Part shown: positions 8,248-16,707 of the stretch, in pieces
Layout of the letters: each line of letters begins with the position of its first letter
Position numbering within the stretch: position 1 is the stretch's first letter
Source of the DNA: an uncultured Clostridia bacterium
GTDB taxonomy: Bacteria; Bacillota; Clostridia; Lachnospirales; Cellulosilyticaceae
Length of the DNA stretch: 64,000 nt
NCBI GenBank assembly: GCA_937981575.1
Contig: CALJNR010000043.1
Location: 28,847 to 92,846 of the forward strand
Direction of reading: 5' to 3'
Program-made: the position numbers and the translations under genes
The notes under the pieces: model-generated
The model's input: the letters and a program-made list of their open reading frames with translations, nothing else
Told to the model about the DNA's origin: nothing
Databases searched by the model: none

Positions 8248-8909
8248 ATGATTAGGACGACTATTGTGGGCTATGGAGAAACAAATCTGAAGTTAACAGA
8301 AACCTATATCTACAGACTGGATAATCATCTGTCAGTTTATTATCCAGGGATTTCCTGGAGTATTCATAATGTTGCATTAAAAAATGCAACGACAAGAGAA
8401 CTAGCCAAAAATTTAAAAGATAAAGTTTTGGTTCATAACCCTAATATAGTTTTTATTAATCTTTCATCTCATGATAGTTGTAATACATCAGCCCATTTAA
8501 TTGGTCTTCAAGAATTCGAAAGTAATTTAGTCTGATGCTTCAAGATACAAAAAATCATAACAACCGCACTGGGCTCAATGGGTGTATCCCCATCCCAATT
8601 GTTATTGCACCAATGCCTGTCAATGAAAAGGTGACAGGGGCATCGCGTACAAATAATCGACTTAAACAGTATGTTTATGTGATTAAAGAAGCTGTAAAAA
8701 GGCATAAGTGCCCTATGATTAATTTATTTGATATCATGATAACAAAAGAAGATTACATAGATTATTTAGCTGAAGATGGCTTTACAATGAATCAAAAAGG
8801 ACATGATCAGCTGTATGATTTAGTATTTATGGAACTTACCAAACTAATCAATTATCAAGGGGTATTAAAAGATCGGGATATTACAAGAGAAGATGAGTTT
8901 AGAAGTTAA
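8248..8909 (+). pseudogene. SGNH/GDSL-hydrolase-like gene split by a frameshift
   Basis: Two frames together make one SGNH-like protein: 8248-8535 (95 residues) and 8535-8909 (124 residues), joined at TGATG where the stop of the first overlaps the start of the second by one base. The first part has the beta-strand and helix pattern of the fold (IVGYGETN..., NPNIVFINLSSHD), the second has the C-terminal DGFTMNQKGHDQL block with the Asp-x-x-His-like dyad. Block I reads GYGETN instead of GDS, so the usual nucleophilic serine is missing; the GxND block is SSHD. Both parts remain open apart from the one shift. ATG 8248 has GGAGGAG upstream. Confidence 0.6.
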
Positions 8910-8913
8910 AAAA

Positions 8914-8950
8914 AGCATCATACGCTCAAGGAGCGTATGATGCTTTTTTT
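8914..8950 (+). terminator. strong intrinsic terminator
   Basis: A 14-bp perfect stem (8914-8927 with 8931-8944) with a three-base AAG loop is followed by a run of T. Because the arms begin with A-runs, it can also terminate leftward transcription. Confidence 0.92.
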
Positions 8951-9006
8951 AGATAGGAACGGACATCCTGCTAACAAGTAAGCAAATTTTTCTACTTAGC
9001 AGCTTA

Positions 9007-10068
9007 CTAAGGGTGCAGAATAAAATCTACAGTGTAAGTAATTTGTTTGTGGTCTATTGTTTTATAGACTACCACATCATAAATAAGCTTTTGGTTTGTA
9101 ATATGATCTGAATAAGTTCTAAAAGCAATCGAATTAGTTCTGGCGTTTTTAATAGGAACAACAGGAGAAAAATACAGGTCATCTTTTAAATCGTATTGAT
9201 CTCTAAAGTATTCATAAAGCATACGCATCAGTGTTGCATCCAAAGATTTTGAAACATCAATTTTATGACGGCTGTCACTAGGCATATATGCAGCCCAAAT
9301 ACAATTATAGGTCAGTGTTTTTTCTCCGAATTCGGCAATTAAGTTATTGTCGTCTGTCTTTAAGCTAAGAGGCATATACTTGAGTCCGGATACTTTTGGT
9401 GAATCCGAAATCACATCAATTTCTCTGAAGGCAACTTGGATGTTTTTTCCTTTGATAAGATTCAGTCGCATGAGTTCAAGCAAGCTGTCTTTATCTGTAT
9501 TATCGATAAAACTAATATAGTCATCATTTTTTTTAGCTTCATCCAGTAAGTTAGCGGCAAGAGGAGCTGGCAGAAGTGCTTTAAGAGAATGAGTCAAGTT
9601 GGTAATCTTTGATTCCATAAGCAAATGATCTTCATAAGAATCTGATATTTTCGAATAAGGCACTACAGCATCAAATGCTAGTAATAACGTTTCTTCACTT
9701 TGTTTATAAGGGAAATGAATATAATTCAAAATGCTGACCGGCATATAAAGCTGTTTATTAATCAGTAAAGGCATATGGGTTAATACCGTAACTTTACCGT
9801 TAACATGGGCAATACGATCGTTAGCTGTAAACTTAATAACGTGACCTTTAATATCGAGCACGTATTGTTTGTTTTCAGAGGTAATCCTGCTGTAGGTTAG
9901 AGCTGTAAAGTCATCAGCAGAGAGGTATAAGCTTTTGTTAATTTTATGAAGATCATGTTTTGGGGTGTATGTAATGCCGTTCAATGTCAGTGTATAAGAT
10001 GTATTGCCATAAGCAGGATATGCCGCTAAAAATAAAAATAAGATAACTGTTAAAAGTGTATTTTTCAC
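9007..10068 (-). CDS. exported protein with copper-amine-oxidase N-terminal-like (stalk) domains
   Basis: The 353-residue product begins with a signal peptide (KNT then a hydrophobic run, cleavage likely after AYG near residue 21). Residues about 25-130 resemble the repeated 'copper amine oxidase N-terminal' or stalk domain common in secreted Clostridia and Paenibacillus proteins (LYLSADDF..., 'INKQLYMPVSIL'). These domains are structural and do not imply oxidase activity. The remaining 220 residues match nothing I recognise. No lipobox cysteine or anchoring helix is visible, so the protein is probably secreted or cell-wall associated. Confidence 0.65.
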   Translation of the reverse strand: MKNTLLTVILFLFLAAYPAYGNTSYTLTLNGITYTPKHDLHKINKSLYLSADDFTALTYSRITSENKQYVLDIKGHVIKFTANDRIAHVNGKVTVLTHMPLLINKQLYMPVSILNYIHFPYKQSEETLLLAFDAVVPYSKISDSYEDHLLMESKITNLTHSLKALLPAPLAANLLDEAKKNDDYISFIDNTDKDSLLELMRLNLIKGKNIQVAFREIDVISDSPKVSGLKYMPLSLKTDDNNLIAEFGEKTLTYNCIWAAYMPSDSRHKIDVSKSLDATLMRMLYEYFRDQYDLKDDLYFSPVVPIKNARTNSIAFRTYSDHITNQKLIYDVVVYKTIDHKQITYTVDFILHP

Positions 10069-10186
10069 AGTGCACCACCTTTCGCGTTATAGTATACCAT
10101 ATTGTTCCAAGTTGGTAAAGCTGCCTAAAGATCAGAAGATTTAGACTGAAAATTACACATTTTTTAGAAAAGTTTACATATAAATA

Positions 10187-10239
10187 AAAATAACTGCAGC
10201 ATATTTGACAGATTCTGTCAGTGCTGCAGTTATTTTTTT
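10187..10239. terminator. bidirectional terminator beside aroA
   Basis: AAATAACTGCAGC (ending 10200) pairs with GCTGCAGTTATTT (from 10223), with an inner TGACAG/CTGTCA stem and T-runs on both strands. It begins three bases past the aroA stop on the minus strand, so it ends the aroF-tyrA-aroA transcript. Confidence 0.85.
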
Positions 10240-10242
10240 GGT

Positions 10243-11517
10243 TTAGCGGGTAAGTGTCTGAAGAAGTTCGAAAAAGTTTGGAAAGGATATTTTTACACAT
10301 TCGGCATTTTGAATCGTTGACAAAGAGGAAGCATTGCAGGCTGCAACAGCTAAAGACATAGCAATGCGATGATCGTGAAAACTTTCAAGAACTGCACCTT
10401 TTAAAGGTTTCATGCCGTTAATCTTTAGTCCATCATCCGTAGGGATAATATCTGCCCCCATTTTGCTCAGTTCACTATAAAGTGCGTCAATGCGATTGGA
10501 TTCCTTAACCTTAAGTTCAGCAGCATCTTTTATGACAGTCTGCCCTTTAGCAAAGCATGCAGCTACTGCAAGAGCTGGTATTTCATCAATTAATGCAGGA
10601 ATAATACTGCCTTCAACAACCGTGCCATGAAGTGAAGAAGATTTTATGTTTAAGTCGCAAACCGGTTCCCCGCAAATGGTTTTTTCGTTGCAGATGGTAA
10701 TGTCTCCGCCCATATCTATTAGAACATCTAAAATACCTCGGCGGGTCGGGTTGATGCCCACATTCTTAATGGTAATATTTGAATGTGGTGTAATGAGTGC
10801 AGCTACCATAAAAAATGCTGCGGAAGATATGTCCCCAGGGACGATAATATCTGAAGCATACAGTTCTTTACACGGCATTACCGTAACAGCAGTTCCCTCG
10901 CGTTTTATTTCAGCGCCGAAGGCAGCAAGCATTCTTTCTGTATGATCTCTTGAAATAAACGGTTCGGTTACTGTTGTTGGAGAATCAGCATAAAGTCCTG
11001 CAAGCAGAAGGCAAGACTTAACCTGAGCACTGGCAACAGGGGAATGGTATGTCATGCCTTTAAGCGTACTAGGGCTGATATGCATAGGGCAAAAGTTATT
11101 ATCTTTGGCACTTATAGTGGCGCCCATACTGCCAAGCGGATTAATAACACGCTGCATAGGACGTTTTTGGATAGAAGCATCCCCCGTAAGCGTTGAAGAA
11201 AAACCTTGAGCCGCTAAAATACCAGAAAGCAGGCGGACGGTTGTTCCACTGTTTCCGCAGTCCAGCACTTCCTTTGGAGCGGTAAGTCCGTGTAATCCTT
11301 TACCATGGACGATAACTGTTTCAGCGTCTATTTCTATAGTTACTCCGAGTTTTCTAAAACACTGGATCGTGGATAAACAATCTTCTCCCATTAAAAAATT
11401 AGAAACGGTTGTTTTGCCTAATGCAAGGCTTCCGAACATAACACTTCTGTGAGATATGGACTTATCGGAAGGAATGTTAATAGTACCTTGTAAGCTGGAT
11501 ATGGGATTAATATTCAT
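10243..11517 (-). CDS. aroA: 3-phosphoshikimate 1-carboxyvinyltransferase (EPSP synthase) AroA
   Basis: AroA joins PEP to shikimate 3-phosphate, the sixth step of the shikimate pathway. Visible family blocks are 'PSDKSISHRSVM' (about 16-27), 'GNSGTTVRLL' (about 88-97) and 'DHRIAMSLAVAA' near the C-terminus. The 424-residue length is normal. AAAGGAG precedes the ATG. It is the last gene of a minus-strand aroF-tyrA-aroA operon, 15 bases after tyrA. I did not attempt to classify it as glyphosate-sensitive or -tolerant with confidence. Confidence 0.97.
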   Translation of the reverse strand: MNINPISSLQGTINIPSDKSISHRSVMFGSLALGKTTVSNFLMGEDCLSTIQCFRKLGVTIEIDAETVIVHGKGLHGLTAPKEVLDCGNSGTTVRLLSGILAAQGFSSTLTGDASIQKRPMQRVINPLGSMGATISAKDNNFCPMHISPSTLKGMTYHSPVASAQVKSCLLLAGLYADSPTTVTEPFISRDHTERMLAAFGAEIKREGTAVTVMPCKELYASDIIVPGDISSAAFFMVAALITPHSNITIKNVGINPTRRGILDVLIDMGGDITICNEKTICGEPVCDLNIKSSSLHGTVVEGSIIPALIDEIPALAVAACFAKGQTVIKDAAELKVKESNRIDALYSELSKMGADIIPTDDGLKINGMKPLKGAVLESFHDHRIAMSLAVAACNASSLSTIQNAECVKISFPNFFELLQTLTR

Positions 11518-11532
11518 ATAAACAAGACTCCT

Positions 11533-12633
11533 TTAGTAATAGATATTGTATTTATGTTTGGAAAGAACTTCTGTAGCTCTCAGCATAGCGGATTTATTTT
11601 CGAATATAATTTTGATAACACCGGCTTCGAATTCTCTATCGTTGACAATCCCAATATTTTTGATGTTTAAGTGATGGCTGCTAAGAAGTGTGGCAATTGA
11701 AGCAATCGCTCCGGGTTCATCTTTAACATCGATATGGAGGGCGTAGCCTTTAGTTACATCACTGGAAGCTCCCTCCTTAAAAGTATTGCGGTAGATTCTG
11801 GCAGTATCAAAAAAACAATACAGCAAATCTTCTTGTTCGTTTTCGAGGATCTCATAAAAGTTATTTAAGATAGTGATATATTTTTTGAAGACTTTCTGGA
11901 TCTGCTCTTTGTTGGACAGGCAAATACTTGTCCAAATATCAGGGTTTGAGGAAGCAATCCGGGTAATATCTTTAAATCCTCCAGCAGCCAAGGCATGAAG
12001 ATGTCTTTTTTCACCATCATTTTCTTTGACTAAATGCACCAAGCTGCTGGCAATAATATGCGGCAGATGGCTGATATTAGCAGTAGCAAAATCATGATAG
12101 GATGCAGAAAGAATCAGTGGAATAGCCCCGATTCTTTCAACCATTTTCTGAAGGATAAATAAAATAAATTCAGGCGTATCCCCAGCAGGAGTCAGCATAT
12201 AGTAAGCATTTTCAAACAGATAAGGGGTAGAGGCTGTATACCCGGATTTCTCAGAACCCGCCATAGGGTGTCCGCCTACATAATAGACACGCTTATTTGA
12301 TAATTTGATGATTTGTTCAATGTTTTTAATAAGCGTATACTTTGTACTGCCTACGTCAGTTAAAATGCAGTCGTTTGCTACATGAGGAAGCAGTGACGAA
12401 ACGATTGAAGGCGTATGGGAAACTGGCGTACAGATGAATATGACAGCGCAATTGGCAAAAGAAGAATCAGGATTAACTGCAATACTGTCAATAACACCTT
12501 CGGTATAAGCTGCTTCGGTATAAGCTGAGTTCTTATCATAACCTATAATATAGCTGTTTTGAGCATGGACCTTTTTAATGGCTTTGGCAAGTGAACCCCC
12601 AATTAATCCAAAACCAATAATACCTATATTCAT
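11533..12633 (-). CDS. tyrA: prephenate dehydrogenase with C-terminal ACT domain
   Basis: TyrA oxidises and decarboxylates prephenate to 4-hydroxyphenylpyruvate with NAD, leading to tyrosine. The N-terminus carries the Rossmann glycine motif GFGLIGGSLA (about 7-16), the middle has 'GGHPMAGSEKSG' typical of the family, and the last 75 residues form an ACT domain ('DVKDEPGAIASIATLLSSH'), the likely site of feedback control by tyrosine. The start overlaps the stop of aroF (TAATG), so the two are translationally coupled. Confidence 0.96.
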   Translation of the reverse strand: MNIGIIGFGLIGGSLAKAIKKVHAQNSYIIGYDKNSAYTEAAYTEGVIDSIAVNPDSSFANCAVIFICTPVSHTPSIVSSLLPHVANDCILTDVGSTKYTLIKNIEQIIKLSNKRVYYVGGHPMAGSEKSGYTASTPYLFENAYYMLTPAGDTPEFILFILQKMVERIGAIPLILSASYHDFATANISHLPHIIASSLVHLVKENDGEKRHLHALAAGGFKDITRIASSNPDIWTSICLSNKEQIQKVFKKYITILNNFYEILENEQEDLLYCFFDTARIYRNTFKEGASSDVTKGYALHIDVKDEPGAIASIATLLSSHHLNIKNIGIVNDREFEAGVIKIIFENKSAMLRATEVLSKHKYNIYY

Positions 12634-13667
12634 TATAAAGTTCTGTTACACGCTGATGCGATGATCTTAAGCTCTTCCATAAGCACCTTAAACTCTTCGG
12701 GGTTAAGAGACTGTGGTCCATCAGAAAGTGCTATTTTAGGATTAGGGTGAACTTCTATCATAAGTCCATCGGCACCAGCCGCTATAGCTGCTTTAGAAAG
12801 ACTGGCAATATATTCTTTTTTACCAGAAGCATGGCTTGGGTCAACAATAATAGGGAGGTGGCTCTTTGCTTTAATGACAGGGATTGCACTAATATCTAAT
12901 GTGTTGCGGGTGGAAGTTTCGAAAGTGCGGATGCCCCGTTCACAGAGTACAACATTTGGATTGCCTTCACTCATGATGTATTCAGCTGCATTCAGCCACT
13001 CTTCAATAGTTGCACAAAGTCCGCGCTTTAAAAGTACAGGAATTTTAGTTTTTCCGGCAGCCTTTAACAACTCAAAATTTTGCATGTTCCTTGCACCGAT
13101 CTGCAGCATATCTACATAATTAGCAGCAGTGTTTACAGCTTGAATACTGGTCACTTCGCAAACAACAGAAAGGCCTGTCCGGGCTTTAGCTTCCTGCATG
13201 AATTTAAGGCCTTCTTCTTCCAAACCTTGGAATGAGTAAGGAGAAGTTCGAGGTTTATAAGCACCGCCGCGCAGAATTGCAGCGCCGCCTGCTTTTGCTG
13301 CATCAGCAGATTCAAAGAGCTGTTCTTTGCTTTCAATAGCACATGGGCCAGCCATAACAACAAGTTCTTTGCCGCCGATTTTACAATTAGACATTTCAAT
13401 CACTGAAGGATCAGGATGAAACTTTTTGTTGGCAAGTTTGTAAGACTCAGTAACAGATACAATTTTATCCACGCAAGGCAGAGAATTGATGGCATCGCTA
13501 TTTAATCTTGATTTATCGCCTATTACACCAATAACTGTGATTTCAGCCCCTTCTGAGACGTTTGCCATTAATCCGGCTCTGGTTACTTCTGATGCGACTT
13601 GCAAAATATCGTCTTGAGTAGCTTTATGTTTCATTACAATAATCATAGAATAGTCCTCCTTAGACAT
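12633..13667 (-). CDS. aroF: 3-deoxy-7-phosphoheptulonate synthase (DAHP synthase, type I beta)
   Basis: This enzyme condenses PEP and erythrose 4-phosphate, the first committed step of aromatic amino acid synthesis. The 344-residue protein has an N-terminal ferredoxin-like regulatory domain (about 1-70) and a catalytic barrel with 'GPCAIES' (about 106-112), 'LRGGAYKPRTSPYSFQG' and 'DPSHASGKKEYI'. The N-terminal domain is typical of the type I beta group regulated by aromatic amino acids. It heads the operon; AAGGAGG precedes its ATG. Confidence 0.96.
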   Translation of the reverse strand: MSKEDYSMIIVMKHKATQDDILQVASEVTRAGLMANVSEGAEITVIGVIGDKSRLNSDAINSLPCVDKIVSVTESYKLANKKFHPDPSVIEMSNCKIGGKELVVMAGPCAIESKEQLFESADAAKAGGAAILRGGAYKPRTSPYSFQGLEEEGLKFMQEAKARTGLSVVCEVTSIQAVNTAANYVDMLQIGARNMQNFELLKAAGKTKIPVLLKRGLCATIEEWLNAAEYIMSEGNPNVVLCERGIRTFETSTRNTLDISAIPVIKAKSHLPIIVDPSHASGKKEYIASLSKAAIAAGADGLMIEVHPNPKIALSDGPQSLNPEEFKVLMEELKIIASACNRTL

Positions 13668-13695
13668 TTAAGCATGATAGATTAACTTATACATT

Positions 13696-13724
13696 TTTAT
13701 AAAAAATTAGGTATAAATATTCAA
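13696..13724 (-). promoter_or_regulatory. probable sigma-A promoter of the aroF operon
   Basis: On the minus strand TTGAAT (13724-13719), 17 bases, TATAAA (13701-13696), about 30 bases before the aroF start. No attenuator or riboswitch is visible in the short leader. Confidence 0.55.
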
Positions 13725-13850
13725 ATGGATATGTTTTTTCTCATTTATTGTACACCGAGTTTTTCAAACATGTCAATCAATTAGGTGGATTACTGTTAAG
13801 GAAGGGGGAGAAAGATGAGTTTGTAACTATGTATAAGAGAATATCTAAAA

Positions 13851-13891
13851 AGCGCAGCACCAAACGCATAAAATGCGTTTGGTACTGCGCT
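13851..13891 (-). terminator. intrinsic terminator after the PPi-phosphofructokinase gene
   Basis: A 19-base arm (13873-13891) pairs with 13851-13869 around a short loop; on the minus strand it is followed by TTTTT. It starts about ten bases past the stop codon at 13902. Confidence 0.9.
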
Positions 13892-13901
13892 CTATTATTC
13901 A

Positions 13902-15152
13902 TTAATCAAAATAGCCTTTTTGATGCAGATGAGCAATATTGCAATAATCTGGAATACCTGCTTGATATGGAATTTGAGGTTCACCAAGGATCAGAGGCTT
14001 TGCGTATTCAAGAAAGGCATTTGTAATATCATTTCCTTCTTTTGAAATCCAGCTCCTAGGAATTACCTTTTCCTGATTTGCAACTTGAGAAATATCTGTA
14101 CTAAAGACTTCAAGGGTATAAGGCGAATCACTTACTCTCTGGTAACACATCATTTTTGCAGTTGCCCCTTCGTATCCGAGCTGCGCTGCATTTTGGCCTA
14201 TTAGAACGGATTCATGCAAATCAGTCAGAGAAGAACTATGGGCAGCAGCCCTCTGAAGCACGTTAATTTCGACGGCACGGACTTTGCAGCCAAGTGCATC
14301 TTTAAGAAGGTTTTCAAGAGCTTTGCCAGCTCCGCAAAGCTGCTTGTGACCAAATGCGTCAGCAGCCAAATGAGATGCTGAGATATAATTCCCGTCTTTA
14401 TCTTTAATGCCTTCAGAAACAGCAACAATAATATTTTTACGTCTTTCTTTAAGCTTTTTTACATCGTTAATAAATTGCTCTTTGTCAAAAGGCACTTCAG
14501 GCAAATAGATTAGATCTGGTGCCGGGCTGTAGCTGGTTCTAGCTAAAGCAGAAGCTGCAGTAAGCCATCCTGCATTACGTCCCATTATTTCTACGATCGT
14601 TACAGAAGGAATGTTATAAATATAGGTATCATGGGCAATTTCAAGAAGCGTAGTTGCCACAAATTTTGCGGCACTGCCGTAGCCCGGGGTATGATCAGTA
14701 AGGGGCAGATCATTATCTATTGTTTTAGGAATGCCTATTATATTAACAGGCTTGTCATGGATTTTTGCATAGGAAGATAGTTTGAGAACAGTATCCATTG
14801 AATCATTGCCGCCAATATAAAATACGGTTTTTATCTGTTCTCTTTCAAAAAAGTCAAATAAAGAAGTATAAATGCTTTCTGCATCCTCGCAGGCAGGCAG
14901 TTTAAAACGACAGGAGCCTAGAAACATAGAAGGGGTCATAGCGAGTTGATCAAGTTTTTCGCGTGTATCAAAAGCAGATGATAAATTAAGATATTTTCCT
15001 TGCAGTAATCCCTCAATACCATTGACCATACCATACACCGTACCATAAAGGTTTTTTTCTAAAATTTCCTGAATGATACCGCTTAAGGATGCATTAATAG
15101 CGACAGTTGGGCCGCCAGACTGACCAATAATACAGTTGTTTTTATTTTTCAT
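13902..15152 (-). CDS. pfp: diphosphate--fructose-6-phosphate 1-phosphotransferase (PPi-type PFK)
   Basis: The product transfers phosphate from pyrophosphate to fructose 6-phosphate, reversibly. The 416-residue length, the motif GGNDSMDT (about 104-111) where ATP enzymes have GGDGS, and 'PKTIDNDL' (about 132-139) where ATP enzymes have PGTIDND are the recognised marks of phosphoryl-donor preference for PPi. 'EIMGRNAGW' and the N-terminal 'GQSGGPT' block are also present. A separate ATP-type PfkA lies at 23 kb, so the cell has both kinds. The gene is monocistronic. Confidence 0.92.
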   Translation of the reverse strand: MKNKNNCIIGQSGGPTVAINASLSGIIQEILEKNLYGTVYGMVNGIEGLLQGKYLNLSSAFDTREKLDQLAMTPSMFLGSCRFKLPACEDAESIYTSLFDFFEREQIKTVFYIGGNDSMDTVLKLSSYAKIHDKPVNIIGIPKTIDNDLPLTDHTPGYGSAAKFVATTLLEIAHDTYIYNIPSVTIVEIMGRNAGWLTAASALARTSYSPAPDLIYLPEVPFDKEQFINDVKKLKERRKNIIVAVSEGIKDKDGNYISASHLAADAFGHKQLCGAGKALENLLKDALGCKVRAVEINVLQRAAAHSSSLTDLHESVLIGQNAAQLGYEGATAKMMCYQRVSDSPYTLEVFSTDISQVANQEKVIPRSWISKEGNDITNAFLEYAKPLILGEPQIPYQAGIPDYCNIAHLHQKGYFD

Positions 15153-15276
15153 AGCGTTAGAAAGCTCCTTTCAATTGTTCTAGCATTAGCAAACTTATCA
15201 TAGCAAAAGAAGACTTAATGGTCAATGAATAAAATAAGGTATTATGACGAAAGAAGAAAAAAATAAGAGGTTTAGC

Positions 15277-15304
15277 TTGACAAAGAAGTAATGTATAGTA
15301 AAAT
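15277..15304 (+). promoter_or_regulatory. sigma-A promoter of pheST
   Basis: TTGACA (15277-15282), 16 bases and TAAAAT (15299-15304) precede the T-box leader. Confidence 0.75.
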
Positions 15305-15319
15305 ATAGGATAGAATATT

Positions 15320-15600
15320 TATATGATAAAAGCAATGAAGATGCATAGTATAAAGATTATACCCTCCAAGAGAAAAGGTATCAGCGGCTGGAAGTACCTT
15401 AGGCACTGTAATTTTTTGAAATTCCCATCTAAGCTTTGTTTCTGAAAAATGCAGTAGGAAATGACGGTTGCCACGTTAGAGCATAATGAGTGTTTATATA
15501 GGTATAAAGCCATGCGCAGGCATGTGTTTTATGCGGCTATATAAAAATCAGGGTGGTATCGCGGAGCATGCTTCGTCCCTTTTAGGGATGAGGCTTTTTT
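15320..15600 (+). promoter_or_regulatory. T-box leader controlling pheST
   Basis: The leader carries the T-box sequence AGGGTGGTATCGCGG at 15550-15564, followed by GCTTCGTCCC...GGGATGAGGC and a T-run, the standard terminator/antiterminator arrangement. Upstream is a long folded region of about 230 bases that should hold stem I. Uncharged tRNA bound here allows read-through. A TTC triplet near 15423 could be the phenylalanine specifier, but I could not fold stem I well enough to prove it; the downstream genes make tRNA-Phe the expected ligand. The 15153-15664 gap holds only this and the promoter. Confidence 0.92.
15570..15600 (+). terminator. T-box-controlled terminator
   Basis: GCTTCGTCCC pairs with GGGATGAGGC and is followed by TTTTTT; its 5' arm competes with the T-box antiterminator. 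Confidence 0.85.
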
Positions 15601-15664
15601 ATTTGCCCAATAATAGGACTAATCATACTTTACGATTTTTATCATCAGAAAGGAGTTATTTAAA

Positions 15665-16684
15665 ATGAAAGAACAATTAGAACAAATTAAAGTAACTGCT
15701 GCTGCCAGTATAGATCAGGCAGAGCAGCTTAGTGTGCTTGAAGAGTTAAGGGTTCAGTATTTAGGGAAAAAAGGAGAACTTACAACGGTCCTTCGTAATA
15801 TGAAAGATCTAAGTGCTGAAGAAAGACCAGTTATAGGACAGCTTGCTAATATTGTGAGGGAAGAAATTGAAAAGAAGCTTATCCTTAAAAAAGGAATGCT
15901 TGAAAGTTTAGAACAAAACAAGAAGCTTCAGGAAGAAACAATCGACATTACAATGCCGGGTAAAACGTTAAGTTATGGACATATGCATCCGCTTCAGCAG
16001 ACGTTAGAAGAGATTCAAAATATCTTTTTAGGCATGGGATATGAGATTGTTGACGGTAGAGAAGTAGAAACTTCCTATTATAACTTTGATGCGCTAAACT
16101 TAGGGGAAGAACATCCAGCCCGCGATGAGCAGGATACTTTTTATATTACTAATAACATTGTATTAAGAACAGCTACTTCTCCTGTGCAGGTCCATACAAT
16201 GGAAACGCAAGAACTTCCTATTCGTATGATTGCACCAGGAAGAGTTTATCGTTCTGATGAAGTGGATGCCACACACTCGCCAGTTTTTCATCAAATAGAA
16301 GGATTGGTTGTAGATAAAAACATTACATTCGGTGATCTCAAAGGTGTCCTCGCAGAATTTGCTAAGGCACTTTTTGGAGATAAGGTTGAAGTTAAATTCA
16401 GACCCCATTACTTTCCTTTTACAGAGCCAAGTGCAGAAGCGGATGTAAGCTGCGTAATGTGTGAAGGGAAAGGCTGCAGTGTTTGTAAAGGAACGGGATG
16501 GATAGAAGTTCTGGGCTGCGGCATGGTACATCCAAAAGTTCTTGAAATGGCAGGAATAGATCCAACTATTTATTCGGGGTTTGCTTTTGGAATGGGACTT
16601 GAGCGTCTTACTATGCTGAAATACAATATTAATGATCTCAGATTATTCTACGAAAACGATATACGTTTCTTATCACAATTTTAA
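15665..16684 (+). CDS. pheS: phenylalanyl-tRNA synthetase alpha subunit
   Basis: PheS is the catalytic subunit of the heterotetrameric class II enzyme that charges tRNA-Phe. The 339-residue protein has an N-terminal coiled-coil arm (about 1-85) and the catalytic core with '[14 protein letters not shown]', '[12 protein letters not shown]' (motif 2 region) and '[12 protein letters not shown]' (motif 3). AAAGGAG precedes the ATG. pheT follows after 23 bases, and the T-box leader controls both. Confidence 0.98.
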   Translation: MKEQLEQIKVTAAASIDQAEQLSVLEELRVQYLGKKGELTTVLRNMKDLSAEERPVIGQLANIVREEIEKKLILKKGMLESLEQNKKLQEETIDITMPGKTLSYGHMHPLQQTLEEIQNIFLGMGYEIVDGREVETSYYNFDALNLGEEHPARDEQDTFYITNNIVLRTATSPVQVHTMETQELPIRMIAPGRVYRSDEVDATHSPVFHQIEGLVVDKNITFGDLKGVLAEFAKALFGDKVEVKFRPHYFPFTEPSAEADVSCVMCEGKGCSVCKGTGWIEVLGCGMVHPKVLEMAGIDPTIYSGFAFGMGLERLTMLKYNINDLRLFYENDIRFLSQF

Positions 16685-16707
16685 TGAAGTAAAAAGGAGA
16701 GAACAAA

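Noticed and set aside
13748..14026. 92-residue plus-strand ORF
   Set aside because: It runs over the terminator and the 3' end of the PPi-phosphofructokinase gene on the other strand and has no family resemblance; an antisense shadow.
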